From Hahella sp. CCB-MM4 (GTDB taxonomy: Bacteria; Pseudomonadota; Gammaproteobacteria; Pseudomonadales; Oleiphilaceae), in contig NZ_MRYI01000021.1 in NCBI RefSeq assembly GCF_002260525.1, positions 62,001 through 126,000 of the forward strand: a stretch of 64,000 nucleotides of DNA, given 5' to 3'. Positions 1-9,275 of this stretch are shown here, one piece after another. A program made the translations under genes and the position numbers. The stretch's first letter is position 1; each line of letters opens with the position of its first letter. Under the pieces are notes generated by a model. That model made no database searches, had not been told where the DNA came from, and saw only the letters and a program-made list of their open reading frames with translations.

Positions 1-443
1 TGATTCCCGACTCGCGTAAGTTTGATGCCGGTGTAGGTTATATCTATCACGAGAGCAGTACGCACATTTTCAATGCAGACTTTCATGCTCGCGGTCAGAC
101 GGCGATCGGTAATCTGCCAACCACCGTTGGCGTAGGCGTTCAGGGAACCATTTTTGATGAGGACAATCTGGACGGTTCAGCCCTAGGTCTCGGCGGTAAC
201 GCTCATATTAAAATCCCCGCCGTGCCGGGATTGGGCTTAAAAGCAGCTCTCCACTACGCGCCGTCTATCACATCCTTTGGCGATATCGACAGACTGGTAC
301 GCTTTGACAGCCGAGTAACTTACCGCATTATCCAAAATGCAGATATTTACGCAGGTTATCGTATTGTCAGGACCAAAGTGGAAAACGCCGGCAACGAAAC
401 GCTGGATGAAAACGTGCACCTGGGCTTTACCCTGCAATTCTAA
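1..443 (+). CDS. YfaZ family outer membrane protein, C-terminal part
   Basis: The gene is cut by the left edge of the window; the reading frame is open from base 3 to the TAA at 441-443. The translated part (about 146 residues) alternates polar and hydrophobic residues as beta-barrel strands do, contains the stretch SALGLGGNAH, and ends in LGFTLQF with a terminal Phe, the usual signal for insertion into the outer membrane. This resembles the C-terminal half of the YfaZ family (assignment from memory of the family). Its function is not established. An internal ATG at 222 is not a real start because similarity to a barrel protein continues upstream of it. Confidence 0.7.
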   Translation, partial: IPDSRKFDAGVGYIYHESSTHIFNADFHARGQTAIGNLPTTVGVGVQGTIFDEDNLDGSALGLGGNAHIKIPAVPGLGLKAALHYAPSITSFGDIDRLVRFDSRVTYRIIQNADIYAGYRIVRTKVENAGNETLDENVHLGFTLQF

Positions 444-464
444 GTTTTGCTGATCAGCGCTAAT

Positions 465-545
465 CCTGTTGAAGGAACCAATCCCCCGTTTATGGGACTA
501 TAGGCCCGTTTAAGGGGCTACAGTCCTGATTTGGGGAATGATAGG
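465..545. repeat. Degenerate 20-nt tandem repeat after yfaZ-like gene
   Basis: Units begin at 465, 485, 505 and 525, a constant 20-nt period. The second and third units agree at about 16 of 20 positions (both start CCCGTTTA and continue with GGG and CTA); the first and fourth are more diverged. The last unit runs into the terminator hairpin of the upstream gene. This is one of several short tandem repeats found at gene ends in this window. Confidence 0.6.
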
Positions 546-568
546 CATTATCTGCCCATTCCCCTTTT
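533..568 (+). terminator. Rho-independent terminator of yfaZ-like gene
   Basis: Arms GGGGAATG (533-540) and CATTCCCC (557-564), with an inner GGCA/TGCC pairing (544-547 with 553-556), are followed by TTTT at 565-568. It lies about 90 nt after the stop codon and would close transcription before the lipoprotein gene at 701. Confidence 0.75.
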
Positions 569-700
569 CCTACCACATCACAATATCCGTCGCTGCCCCT
601 TTTTGTCACCTTCCTGACCCTTTAAACTAGCAGTTACGAATCATTCGTCACATGCACTTGAATCAGCCCTTGTCAGCGCTAAGATCCGGATAATAAGACT

Positions 701-3070
701 ATGCACACACGGAACTGTCTCATTAGGTTTTTGGGGATTAAAGTCGTCTCAGACTTCCGCTCAACCCTACTCCCATTAATGATAATGTTCAGCCTGGCCC
801 TGACCGGATGTGGCGGTGGCGAAGAGTCCCTGGACGGCTTGGGCACCTTCGGTTCCCCTTCAACCAATAACGGCAATGGCGTTGATGACCCCGTCGCTTC
901 CAATGAGATCAACCTTAGAGTCGAAGCCACAACCGGAATGCGCTCAGCTACGGTGTCACAACGGCTTTTCGACTTCATGACTCCCGCCAAAGCCTTCGCA
1001 ATCGATGCGGGGAGCAGCGTCAGTGCCGATATCAAAGTCAGGCACCTCAGCCGTGATGGCGAGGTTCTTTATGACGGAGTCATTGATGAGGGAGATTATT
1101 TTATAGTCGATAATGAAAACGGCACCTACACCATTGTTTTTGATGGCTCATCTATTCCAAATCGCATGGATCTGGCGATCATCGCCACCCTTTCCAACGG
1201 CACCGTACTGAGACGTGGTCTTCCCAATACGGCAGAGGGAATAGTAATTAACGCAGCGACAGAGTATGCGGTACAGCAATTCTATTCCAGCTTCAGCAGC
1301 CAGTCAGAACTGGACAATCTGCTTTCCTGTACTTCCGGATGTGACGGCCAATCCGAGACTCATATGCTGAACTGGCTCGCGCTGAATAACGCGGTAATGG
1401 ATTTCGAAATCACTATCCCAGACGACTATGACCTGGATGAAGCCATTGACCTGTTGGACAGTAATTCGCTGGTGCAGGACTATGTTGATCAATTCATCGA
1501 TACAATCAAAGAAACCAAGGTGGAAAGCATCGATAACTCCACCATTGCAAAGGCACTCAGTAACCGGTCGGGAAATTACAATTCCGTGCTGTTTGCCATG
1601 GGCCTGAATCAGGGGCTGCCAGATGAATCCGATGCAGACAACAAGACCGTCGTATTTTCCAACCAGACTTCTGACGTACTGACCAACACGGCTTCTGATG
1701 TTACCTCTTACATCTATCCCAAGATCGTTATCAGCACAAGCATACTAAGTTTTAACCCTGTCCTGATCGAACAGGTACCGTGGTCACGAACCTCTCTGAC
1801 CCAGCTCAGCGACAACACCTTCGATACCAGCAGCACCATTATCGATACTGAAACAAACCGCCAGGAAGGCACCGTATTTACCTTTTTGTCGCCTAAAGGC
1901 CACTTTGACATGGCTCGTCTCCAAACCCAGACGATTACTCAGGAGACTTCAGCCAGCCCCACCGGATGGCTGAATAATCCATTTTTCACCCGTTACTACA
2001 GCACCAAGTCAGCCGATGCAGATACAGAGACCTCTGAAGGTATTGCTTCAGCCTATATTTCTGACGGACTGGTATTTCGGTTGTCGGAAAACTCTAACGG
2101 TAAATATGATCGTGAAGAAACATTGGAAAAAAGCCATACCTTTGGTTGGCTGTACTCACTGAAAATGACTGATAGTGATGATTTTGATATCGAAACCCTC
2201 GATGAAGCCGACTATGGCGTTGTCAGCCTCACCCAGAAGCTGGAAACCACAAATCCCATGGAGCTCAGAGCAGGTATAGAGCAATGGAGTGTTAACGGAA
2301 GTACACTACAGGTCACGCAGCCTACATTAGGCGGCGGAGATCCGGAGATTTTCAAGACCTATGAAACAGGACGTAATTCTGATCTGTCAGCAAATGCTGT
2401 ATCCATCGTCGCGACCAATGATGGCAGCTATAACCTGAGCGCTATTGCGAGCCCATCGAACATTAATACAGGAAGCGATAAGTTTACTGGCAGAGTCCAG
2501 CTGAATAATTGGAACAGTGCAGGTGATGATCGAGGGGACTGGACCGGTGCCAGCGATCCCCTCGGAAATATTCTGGTTCTGAGAACCAACTCTGAAGAGT
2601 CAGGACAAGGTATCGCCCACGCCGTGAAAATCAGCAAGACCAATGTCAGTCTTGCCGGTAATCGTTACTACCTATTTGGAAACAGCTTCCAGTCAACCGA
2701 TATGGAAACCGTACTGAGCAATTTCAATTTATCCACTCTCGAATTCGATTCCAGCAGCAATGCGACTTTGACTGTTAAAGAGCTTAAGGTCGCTCAGACA
2801 ATCGGCGACCAAATATTGAGCGAAACCACCAACAATAGCGCAGCCTATACGACCCAACCAACCACCTCACCGGCCTCGAATACCAATCCGGACTATAGGA
2901 ACCTACTAAAACTGGAATTTTCAGATCCTACCGGTGGAGCAGATAACTTTATCCTGGAAGGTTTTGTTGGAAGTGAAGGTAAAGTCCTCGTTCTATTGAT
3001 GCGCTACGGTCAACACCTTGGTCTTTTATATGGATTTCTCGAGCAGGAACTGACTGCCTCTTCTGAGTAA
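701..3070 (+). CDS. Large predicted lipoprotein, function unknown
   Basis: The 789-residue product begins with an N-terminal region that ends in a lipobox LTGC (Cys37), followed by a Gly-rich linker and then an acidic, Ser/Thr-rich, mostly soluble chain. This predicts export and lipid anchoring. The residue after Cys37 is Gly, not Asp, which would fit sorting to the outer membrane. I recognise no domain. A local pair of cysteines occurs in LLSCTSGCDG near residue 210. The signal peptide is unusually long from the ATG at 701; the inner ATG codons at 779 and 785 would leave too short an n-region, so 701 is kept with some doubt. No good ribosome binding site is visible. The gene stands alone between the terminator at 533-568 and the hairpin at 3099-3124. 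Confidence 0.75.
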   Translation: MHTRNCLIRFLGIKVVSDFRSTLLPLMIMFSLALTGCGGGEESLDGLGTFGSPSTNNGNGVDDPVASNEINLRVEATTGMRSATVSQRLFDFMTPAKAFAIDAGSSVSADIKVRHLSRDGEVLYDGVIDEGDYFIVDNENGTYTIVFDGSSIPNRMDLAIIATLSNGTVLRRGLPNTAEGIVINAATEYAVQQFYSSFSSQSELDNLLSCTSGCDGQSETHMLNWLALNNAVMDFEITIPDDYDLDEAIDLLDSNSLVQDYVDQFIDTIKETKVESIDNSTIAKALSNRSGNYNSVLFAMGLNQGLPDESDADNKTVVFSNQTSDVLTNTASDVTSYIYPKIVISTSILSFNPVLIEQVPWSRTSLTQLSDNTFDTSSTIIDTETNRQEGTVFTFLSPKGHFDMARLQTQTITQETSASPTGWLNNPFFTRYYSTKSADADTETSEGIASAYISDGLVFRLSENSNGKYDREETLEKSHTFGWLYSLKMTDSDDFDIETLDEADYGVVSLTQKLETTNPMELRAGIEQWSVNGSTLQVTQPTLGGGDPEIFKTYETGRNSDLSANAVSIVATNDGSYNLSAIASPSNINTGSDKFTGRVQLNNWNSAGDDRGDWTGASDPLGNILVLRTNSEESGQGIAHAVKISKTNVSLAGNRYYLFGNSFQSTDMETVLSNFNLSTLEFDSSSNATLTVKELKVAQTIGDQILSETTNNSAAYTTQPTTSPASNTNPDYRNLLKLEFSDPTGGADNFILEGFVGSEGKVLVLLMRYGQHLGLLYGFLEQELTASSE

Positions 3071-3098
3071 TCTCAACTTGACCTGTGACCAGCCCTCC

Positions 3099-3124
3099 TC
3101 CGGGGATAACTCCTTATCCCCGGA
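3099..3124 (+). terminator. Strong hairpin after lipoprotein gene
   Basis: A perfect 10-bp stem, CCGGGGATAA (3100-3109) with TTATCCCCGG (3114-3123) and a 4-nt loop, lies 30 nt after the stop codon. It is followed by ATAAAATA rather than a T-tract, so it may be a 3'-end stabiliser or a weak terminator rather than a classical one. Confidence 0.5.
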
Positions 3125-3268
3125 TAAAATACTGATCTACAGTAAACCCAGTGCGCCATATTCGCGTATATGACAATTGATTTTTTCTAAAAAGAACCTA
3201 TTTTCAACTACATAATAAAAAGATCAATTTGCAGAATAAGCCGACCAAACAGGGTTAACAGTATCTAT

Positions 3269-4060
3269 ATGATTTTAAATGCGAACCATCTTGTATTTTT
3301 CTTTTTCAGCGCCTTAACAGCTGCATTTTTAACTCCACTTAATATTGAGATACCAAAACCGAAACCACAGCCTGTGTCGACAGAGCCACAGGTAGATCTG
3401 GACCAGGCATTACCGGACTTTGGAAACATCAAGGATGTAACACAGAAGAAAGATGCTTTCTTCCAGTTTTTGAACCCTTTGGTGTCCTATGCTAATCAGC
3501 AAATTTTAAAAGATCGGGAGTTTGTAGAAGCAATGCAATCTAAAGCAAAGCTTTCTCCCAAGGAAAAACACAAGTTGGGCGGATTGGCGAACAGATATCG
3601 GGTTCCAACCACCAATGGATTCGATAAACATTTCTATTCCCTGATGCTTAAACGAGTGGATACCATTCCCCCAGCACTTGCATTGGCACAGGCTGCCAAC
3701 GAATCAGCCTGGGGAACCTCCAGATTCGCCCGGCTGGGCAACAACCTTTATGGAGAATGGTGCTTCCGCAAGGGCTGCGGCATAAAACCCAGTCAGAGAG
3801 CAGCAGACGCATCCCATGAGGTGGCCAAGTTCGACAACGTCTACGAATCCATCCAAAGTTACATGCTAAACCTCAATCGTCACGACTATTACGCAGATTT
3901 CCGCACGGTTAGAGAAAGTCTTCGTAACTCCGCAAGCCCATTATCAGCAATCACTCTCACAGAGGGGCTGCAACGTTATTCATCAAGAGGCAATGAATAT
4001 ATTGCAGAGTTGCAAAGCATGATCAGAATAAACAAACTGGAAGAAAGGTATACTAACTAA
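3269..4060 (+). CDS. bax: Bax-like glucosaminidase domain protein
   Basis: 263 residues. A hydrophobic N-terminal segment (residues 8-22) without an obvious cleavage site points to a membrane anchor or signal, followed by a proline-rich linker (PKPKPQP). The domain from about residue 120 carries AQAANESAWGTSRFA, with Glu145 at the position of the catalytic Glu of the GH73/Bax glucosaminidase family, then LGNNLYGEWCF and a tail with YESIQSYMLNLN. Members cleave the glycan strands of peptidoglycan; the role of Bax itself in E. coli is poorly defined. A pair of cysteines (WCFRKGC) fits a periplasmic location. No clear Shine-Dalgarno precedes the ATG. The next gene follows 49 nt later on the same strand. 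Confidence 0.85.
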   Translation: MILNANHLVFFFFSALTAAFLTPLNIEIPKPKPQPVSTEPQVDLDQALPDFGNIKDVTQKKDAFFQFLNPLVSYANQQILKDREFVEAMQSKAKLSPKEKHKLGGLANRYRVPTTNGFDKHFYSLMLKRVDTIPPALALAQAANESAWGTSRFARLGNNLYGEWCFRKGCGIKPSQRAADASHEVAKFDNVYESIQSYMLNLNRHDYYADFRTVRESLRNSASPLSAITLTEGLQRYSSRGNEYIAELQSMIRINKLEERYTN

Positions 4061-4109
4061 AGAAAGTTAGAGAATATGAGGAGTACCGCCTCTCGAGCAG
4101 GAGTGTCTC

Positions 4110-4511
4110 ATGGTGAATAAAGCACCTGATAAATCATTCAGTTCAGGCAAACTCTGGAGAAAGTTGAAGAACGCAGGCAGCGTGGCCGGTTTTACGGCTG
4201 TTGAGTCTGCGCTGACCCTATTCTATACCTCCACTGCCAAGGAGACGCCTGCCTGGTGTAAGTCTGTGATCTATGGCGCACTGGCCTATTTTATTTCCCT
4301 GATTGACGGTATACCCGACCTGACACCTATTTTGGGATATACAGACGATATCGCCGTCATGGCGGCTGCTCTGGCAACTCTCAGCCAGTACATAACTCCT
4401 GAGATCAAATCCAAAGCAAAATCGAAGACAGAAGCATTACTGGGATCCAAGCCGACACCGCAGCTAGAAAAGTCCCAGCCACGATCAGCATCGGGTGATT
4501 CAGCTCATTAG
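4110..4511 (+). CDS. DUF1232 (YkvA-like) membrane protein
   Basis: 133 residues. The core shows the DUF1232 signature, here ISLIDGIPDLTPILGYTDD (residues 62-80), sitting between hydrophobic segments at about 50-64 and 80-95, followed by a Lys/Ser-rich tail. The family is widespread and its function is not established. A good ribosome binding site (AGGAG, 6-nt spacer) supports the ATG at 4110. The gene may be cotranscribed with the bax-like gene just upstream. Confidence 0.85.
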   Translation: MVNKAPDKSFSSGKLWRKLKNAGSVAGFTAVESALTLFYTSTAKETPAWCKSVIYGALAYFISLIDGIPDLTPILGYTDDIAVMAAALATLSQYITPEIKSKAKSKTEALLGSKPTPQLEKSQPRSASGDSAH

Positions 4512-4610
4512 GCTATTGGCCAAGCTTAGTTTATATTTTCATTGCTCAATGCCCCTATTTTTCCATTTTTGGAAATTCAGCTCCTTTTAATCCTTAACCT
4601 CAACCTAAAA

Positions 4611-4629
4611 TGATGGGAAAATCCCATCA
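4611..4629. other. Perfect palindrome upstream of acyltransferase
   Basis: TGATGGGA (4611-4618), AAA, TCCCATCA (4622-4629): a perfect 8-bp inverted repeat with a 3-nt centre, 87 nt before the acyltransferase ATG. No T-tract follows, so an operator site or a leader hairpin is more likely than a terminator. No regulator can be named. Confidence 0.4.
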
Positions 4630-4715
4630 GCAAAATACAGCTCGATTGCTATTTGTCATTAAACTCCGCATTTTTCATTAAAAAATGCTTCATTAATCAA
4701 AAAAATACGACATCT

Positions 4716-5624
4716 ATGCTTAGCTTTCTACCGCACTGGCTTCGGGGCGTTCTAACGCTTACCTCAATAGGCCTATCAACGATTACACTATTTCCACTGG
4801 TGATTTTATTCGCATTACTAAAATTGATTATACCGATAAAGTTTTCGCGAAAAATATGCACCATTATCCTGATCGAAATCGCAAATCTCTGGATAGGTTT
4901 CAATAACCTGCTCCTGAGTGTCATGCATGATATTCAATGGGACATTGAAGGCCTTGAAGGGCTGAATACAAAAGATTGGTATTTCGTCACCTGCAATCAC
5001 CAATCCTGGGCTGATATACCCGTGGTTCAAAAAGTTCTGATGCGAAAAATCCCCATGCTGAAGTTCTTTTTGAAACAGGAGCTTATTTGGGTACCATTCA
5101 TAGGTATCGCCTGGTGGGCCTTGGATTTTCCTTTTATGAAAAGATATAGCAAAGAGGAAATTGAAAAAGATCCCTCACTCAAAGGAAAAGATCTGGAGAC
5201 CACCCGTCATGCATGCGAAAAGTTTAAATTCACTCCGGTCACCGTTTTTAACTTTCTGGAAGGCACTCGTTTTACCGAAGAGAAACACTCTCGCCAGAAT
5301 TCCCCCTACAAATACCTGTTAAAGCCCAAAGCCGGCGGCGCTGCATTTGTTCTGGGTGCAATGGGAGACCAGCTCCACACTATGCTGAATATTACCATCC
5401 ATTATCCTGGAGATGACCGGGGATTCTGGAGTTTTATGTCCGGGAGGATTAGAAGGATTGTGGTTCGCATTCAAAAGGTCAACATACCCTCACAATTCCT
5501 CGGTAAGGACTACATGAATGATGAGCAATTCCGCTCAGCTTTCCAGGAGTGGGTATCGAAACTATGGCAGGAAAAGAATGAGCAACTCGCTCAACTTCAC
5601 GAACAATTCCCGAGATCAAGTTAA
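4716..5624 (+). CDS. YihG-like lysophospholipid acyltransferase
   Basis: 302 residues from the ATG at 4716. Two hydrophobic segments (about 10-45) precede an acyltransferase (PlsC-like) domain with the catalytic HX4D box NHQSWAD (His95, Asp100) and the second box FLEGTRFTEEK (residues 180-190). The conserved LDFPFMKRYS and GKDLETTRHACEKF stretches match my memory of E. coli YihG closely. Members acylate lysophospholipids at the inner membrane; YihG has a preference for particular acyl chains. A longer reading from the TTG at 4653 adds 21 residues not found in the family, so the ATG is preferred. The bidirectional terminator at 5660-5690 follows. Confidence 0.88.
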   Translation: MLSFLPHWLRGVLTLTSIGLSTITLFPLVILFALLKLIIPIKFSRKICTIILIEIANLWIGFNNLLLSVMHDIQWDIEGLEGLNTKDWYFVTCNHQSWADIPVVQKVLMRKIPMLKFFLKQELIWVPFIGIAWWALDFPFMKRYSKEEIEKDPSLKGKDLETTRHACEKFKFTPVTVFNFLEGTRFTEEKHSRQNSPYKYLLKPKAGGAAFVLGAMGDQLHTMLNITIHYPGDDRGFWSFMSGRIRRIVVRIQKVNIPSQFLGKDYMNDEQFRSAFQEWVSKLWQEKNEQLAQLHEQFPRSS

Positions 5625-5659
5625 CCAACTTAGATCTTCCCTGACATCATTTCGACAAT

Positions 5660-5690
5660 AAAAAAGGCGGGAGATCCCGCCTTTTTTATT
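5660..5690. terminator. Bidirectional terminator
   Basis: Stem GGCGGG (5666-5671) with CCCGCC (5676-5681) and loop AGAT, flanked by six A on the left and six T on the right. It can end transcription of the acyltransferase on plus and of the DUF1329 gene on minus, which converge here. Confidence 0.9.
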
Positions 5691-5704
5691 TGGTTTGTGG
5701 TCGA

Positions 5705-7078
5705 TCAGCGACGGCCCGCTCTGCGCAATGCAGCAGGCGTGAACTCATCGGAACTGGACTCCACATCAAACTCATATCCCTTTGGCTCTTCATTGGTCAA
5801 GCCCAACACCAGATACCGGCCAGAGAGCAAGTCATACAATGCTTCTGCCGTGAACCAGGATATTTTCTGATCATAGAAATAAATGTGATGACCTTCAGCC
5901 ACACGCCACAGATCTCCGCGACCGTCATAGTGATCCACCAGACCAATCTGCCAGGTATCCTCGTCAACGTAGAACACGCGTTTCGCGTAGATATGACGGG
6001 CTCCAGGCTTCAAAGTAGCTTCCAACACCCAGACACGATGAAGCTCGTAACGTGCAAGGTCCTGATTGATATGCCCAGGCTTGATGATCTCATCGTATGA
6101 CACTTTTTTGGAATTCAAGTGATAGGAGTTATAGGGGATATACACTTCCCGCTTCCCTAACAGTTTCCAGTTATAACGGTCTGGAGCCCCGTTAAACATG
6201 TCAAAGTTATCCGTGGTACGCTGACCATCAGATGCAGTTCCAGGACCATCATAAGCAACCTGTGGCGCCCGCCTGACCCGACGTTGGCCACTGTTATAGA
6301 TCCATGCCCGGCGAGGCTCTTTTACCTGATCCAGGGTTTCATGAACCAACAGTACATTCCCCGCCAAACGTGCCGGCGAGGTGATTTCCTGTTTGAAGTA
6401 AAAGATAACGTTTGGATCAACCGACGGATTGTAGTCTGTCAGAGATGTACGATAGCTCAGCTGCTCGGAGAACTTCACAGGCGTGAATTCTCCATTAGCC
6501 AGAGGAGTCATCTGAACAACATTCCGCTTCAGACTTCCGTCCCTCCAGCGGGTGATGTGGTTCCACATGATCTCAAGAGCCTTATCACGCTCTGATCCAC
6601 TGGGAATGGGGAACGGAACAGAAAGCTCATAGTCGTTCATTCCGTTACCGTCAGCAACCAGCTCAGCCGACGTAGCATTCTTCTTTGCAGCATCATAGAT
6701 CATCTGCTCGTAAGCCGCTGTGCGATGGGTCGGAAAAACCTTGATCTTATAGTCAGGGTATTTCTTCAACATCGCCAACTGTCCTACAGACAGCTGATCT
6801 TTGTACTGATCGGCATTTGCAGCTGTAATCTCAAATTTGGGAGACTCGCCGGCAAACGGATCAATGTAATTAACGCCGTCAAATCCTGCTGGGGGGCTGG
6901 CCAATCCGCCATCCCATGCTGGAATGGTTCCGTCAGCATTTCCGGCTTTTTCTGCTCCCACAGGCGTTAGCGTGTCACCCAATCTTGCAGCTTCCTGTGG
7001 AGACACTTTCCCCCAGGCAAGCGAAGAGGACAGCGCCACTGCAATGGCACTGTATTTTAAAATAGCATTGAATTTCAT
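5705..7078 (-). CDS. DUF1329 exported protein
   Basis: 457 residues from the ATG at 7076-7078, which begins a clear signal peptide (MKFNAILKYSAIAVALSSS, likely cleaved after LAWG). A longer reading lacks a signal and overlaps the upstream gene. The family shares a fold with outer membrane lipoprotein-sorting factors such as LolB/LolA-type proteins (recalled). Conserved features here include TPVGAEKAGNADGTIPAWDGG at the mature N-terminus and the tail region with DYYDGRGD-like residues (DHYDGRGDLWR). It follows the DUF1302 gene by 40 nt; the two families are usually found as neighbours, often with RND exporters or fatty acid/sterol catabolism genes. Substrate unknown. Confidence 0.88.
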   Translation of the reverse strand: MKFNAILKYSAIAVALSSSLAWGKVSPQEAARLGDTLTPVGAEKAGNADGTIPAWDGGLASPPAGFDGVNYIDPFAGESPKFEITAANADQYKDQLSVGQLAMLKKYPDYKIKVFPTHRTAAYEQMIYDAAKKNATSAELVADGNGMNDYELSVPFPIPSGSERDKALEIMWNHITRWRDGSLKRNVVQMTPLANGEFTPVKFSEQLSYRTSLTDYNPSVDPNVIFYFKQEITSPARLAGNVLLVHETLDQVKEPRRAWIYNSGQRRVRRAPQVAYDGPGTASDGQRTTDNFDMFNGAPDRYNWKLLGKREVYIPYNSYHLNSKKVSYDEIIKPGHINQDLARYELHRVWVLEATLKPGARHIYAKRVFYVDEDTWQIGLVDHYDGRGDLWRVAEGHHIYFYDQKISWFTAEALYDLLSGRYLVLGLTNEEPKGYEFDVESSSDEFTPAALRRAGRR

Positions 7079-7118
7079 TGAGGTTACCTCATAAACCCTT
7101 GGTTTGTATTGTAATTTC

Positions 7119-8885
7119 CTAGAAAGACACGCCAACGCTGGCTGAAACAGTGTCTCTATCGTTGAGGTAGTTAAAAGGTTCGCCCCCAAAATATGCCACG
7201 TAACCTATGGAAGCCGAGTATTTGTTCAGGTAGAGCGCATTCAGCGTCAAGCCGACTGACTTGCTCCCTTCTCTGAAGATAATCGGGCCGTAGCCATATA
7301 CGTCATGGCTCAATGACAGAACCGGGGTTAAATTGATACCAGCTGCCACGTCAGGATAATCCAGCGAGAAACGCATGCGGTAACCAGCGGACAGATCCGT
7401 TACGTAGCCATCGTCTACGCAGTAGCTGGGATTGATGTTAACCGAAATACTTTCACATTCATCGTCACTACCCGTTGTAACCGGTCCAATACCAAAAGTA
7501 CTGTCACGACCATAACGCGAGTTATCAGGGATACCATCAAGGTAGACAGCACCGAATTCAGAAACAAACGTTAATCTGCTAGCACCAAGCACCTGGTCAA
7601 AAAACTTAATGAACGTAATTTGCGCCTGGGTCATTGGAAATTCATCATATCCACGAATGACTTCTCCAGGAGACCAGTCATCGACAAATGCCCCATATGA
7701 CTGTCCGAGAGAGGATGCCGTCATCTCAAAACCGTTACGCGCGACAGGCATGTCAGGACGATGGGAGATCTCACCACCGATGGACCACCCACTGTCAGTG
7801 CTGGTATTGAAACTAATGGCAAACTGATCAATATCTTCTGGATAGGTAATATAGTATCTAGCAGTGGCTACATCATTTTCAGTCTGACTGCTGATAAAGT
7901 TTGCGTATGGAATGGTGCTATGAGTTCGGGTGAAATAGAAGCCAAATTCTGTATCACCAAGATTTGCAGCATACCAACGAAGAGCAAGTCCAAATATTCC
8001 ATCATTATCCGGCTCATCATCGCCGTTTCGCGCTACATAAGCCCCCTGAGCATCTGCTAACGCCTCGGGAATCTGACCGAATAAATAAATTGGACCACAG
8101 CCATCGGTGGCTACATCAGTGTTTGAATAAAAAGTGCCGCAGGGATCTGGCTCAGTTTTTTCCCATTCGAACTGATAAAATGCCTCTACAGTAACGTCTT
8201 GGGTTAAGCCGACAGAACCATAAAGCATGGTCACAGGCATCAAAACATCTTTAACTTCAGCGCCAGGAGCTCTGGCAGCCGAGAAATCAACCGGGTTGAC
8301 GGAATTAATACCACCAAAAATAAATGTGCTTTCCCCCCAACTGACCACCTGCTTACCGAAGCGCACGTTGATCGGTGTATCACCCGCATACAAATCCGCC
8401 CATACGTAGGCATCCAGAAAACGCACATCTGCGCCAGCCTGATCCAGGGTTTCTTTTCCTAATGGGCGAGTCTGTCCCACATTGTCATATGCCCGCCCCT
8501 CATCCATTAACTCAACGTCATAAAAATAACGTAGTCTTGTGAAGGCACCATAATCTTCATAGCGAAGCAAAAGATCGGTAGTTCCCTTCAAAAGCTTTGA
8601 ATAGGTTTCACCCTGTTTGAAATTCCAGTTACCATTATCAGTATTGGAAGTTGAAGCCCCGGTAGTACTACCGGCGGGAACACCGAGGTTCCCCTGACCA
8701 AGTTGAGCATGATCCCGATCTTCTACACGCCAGCTCGCACCCGCTGTAAGCGTGGTATCCAGCGACCCTTCTATATCGCCTAGATAAAATTGAAACGCGT
8801 TTGCGGGAGCAGATATGGACGCCGCCACGGCAGCCGCAACCGGCAGCATTGTCCATTGATGCCAACGCTGATTATTTTTCGTCAT
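7119..8885 (-). CDS. DUF1302 outer membrane protein
   Basis: 588 residues with a signal peptide ending in ANA (residues 28-30). The mature protein has many aromatic, alternating beta strands and ends in SASVGVSF with a terminal Phe, so a beta-barrel outer membrane protein is inferred. The family is commonly encoded beside DUF1329, as here (40 nt apart, same strand). A good ribosome binding site (GGAG, 9-nt spacer) supports the ATG at 8883-8885. The exact role is unknown; the association suggests transport or handling of hydrophobic compounds. The divergent neighbour is a thiolase, which would fit lipid or steroid catabolism, but that is inference. Confidence 0.87.
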   Translation of the reverse strand: MTKNNQRWHQWTMLPVAAAVAASISAPANAFQFYLGDIEGSLDTTLTAGASWRVEDRDHAQLGQGNLGVPAGSTTGASTSNTDNGNWNFKQGETYSKLLKGTTDLLLRYEDYGAFTRLRYFYDVELMDEGRAYDNVGQTRPLGKETLDQAGADVRFLDAYVWADLYAGDTPINVRFGKQVVSWGESTFIFGGINSVNPVDFSAARAPGAEVKDVLMPVTMLYGSVGLTQDVTVEAFYQFEWEKTEPDPCGTFYSNTDVATDGCGPIYLFGQIPEALADAQGAYVARNGDDEPDNDGIFGLALRWYAANLGDTEFGFYFTRTHSTIPYANFISSQTENDVATARYYITYPEDIDQFAISFNTSTDSGWSIGGEISHRPDMPVARNGFEMTASSLGQSYGAFVDDWSPGEVIRGYDEFPMTQAQITFIKFFDQVLGASRLTFVSEFGAVYLDGIPDNSRYGRDSTFGIGPVTTGSDDECESISVNINPSYCVDDGYVTDLSAGYRMRFSLDYPDVAAGINLTPVLSLSHDVYGYGPIIFREGSKSVGLTLNALYLNKYSASIGYVAYFGGEPFNYLNDRDTVSASVGVSF

Positions 8886-9275
8886 CGAACGCTACTCCAT
8901 TATTTTTCTATTTCTTCCTGCAGAAGCAAGAAGTTGCTTGATGTAAACCCGATAAGAATGTTGTTTTTGTTAGTTCCCGCCAGGCTCAGCCGATACAGAA
9001 ATCACTAAAATGGACCCTGTAAAAACACAACAGGCGGTACTGCGACGCTAAAGCCTCCTACACACTATAGTCGCTAATTTACTTATACACCAATGCCTGA
9101 TGAAAAAAACGCAAGTCACGAATAAATAAGAAACTTTGCGTAACTGATCGTATGAATTTCCGGACAACATTACGACGTTAATACCGGCCAGAGATAAAGC
9201 TTGGTAAACTAGGCAAACAACCGTTTAAATTTGCGGAAATAACAATCGAAATAAGAGAGCAATGAGAGGAAGGTC
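8886..9275. other. Divergent intergenic region, DUF1302 / thiolase
   Basis: 390 nt without a gene. It must hold the promoters of both divergent genes. I see a good ribosome binding site for each gene (GGAG for DUF1302; AGGAAGG just before the thiolase ATG) but no convincing -35/-10 pair, no sigma-54 promoter and no strong palindrome. Confidence 0.6.

Noticed and set aside
495-526. Second hairpin after the yfaZ-like gene as a separate terminator
   Set aside because: It needs a mismatch and a bulge and is explained by the 20-nt tandem units there; no T-tract follows.
5690-6100. 136-residue frame on plus over the DUF1329 gene
   Set aside because: Antisense to a well supported gene and starts inside its terminator region.
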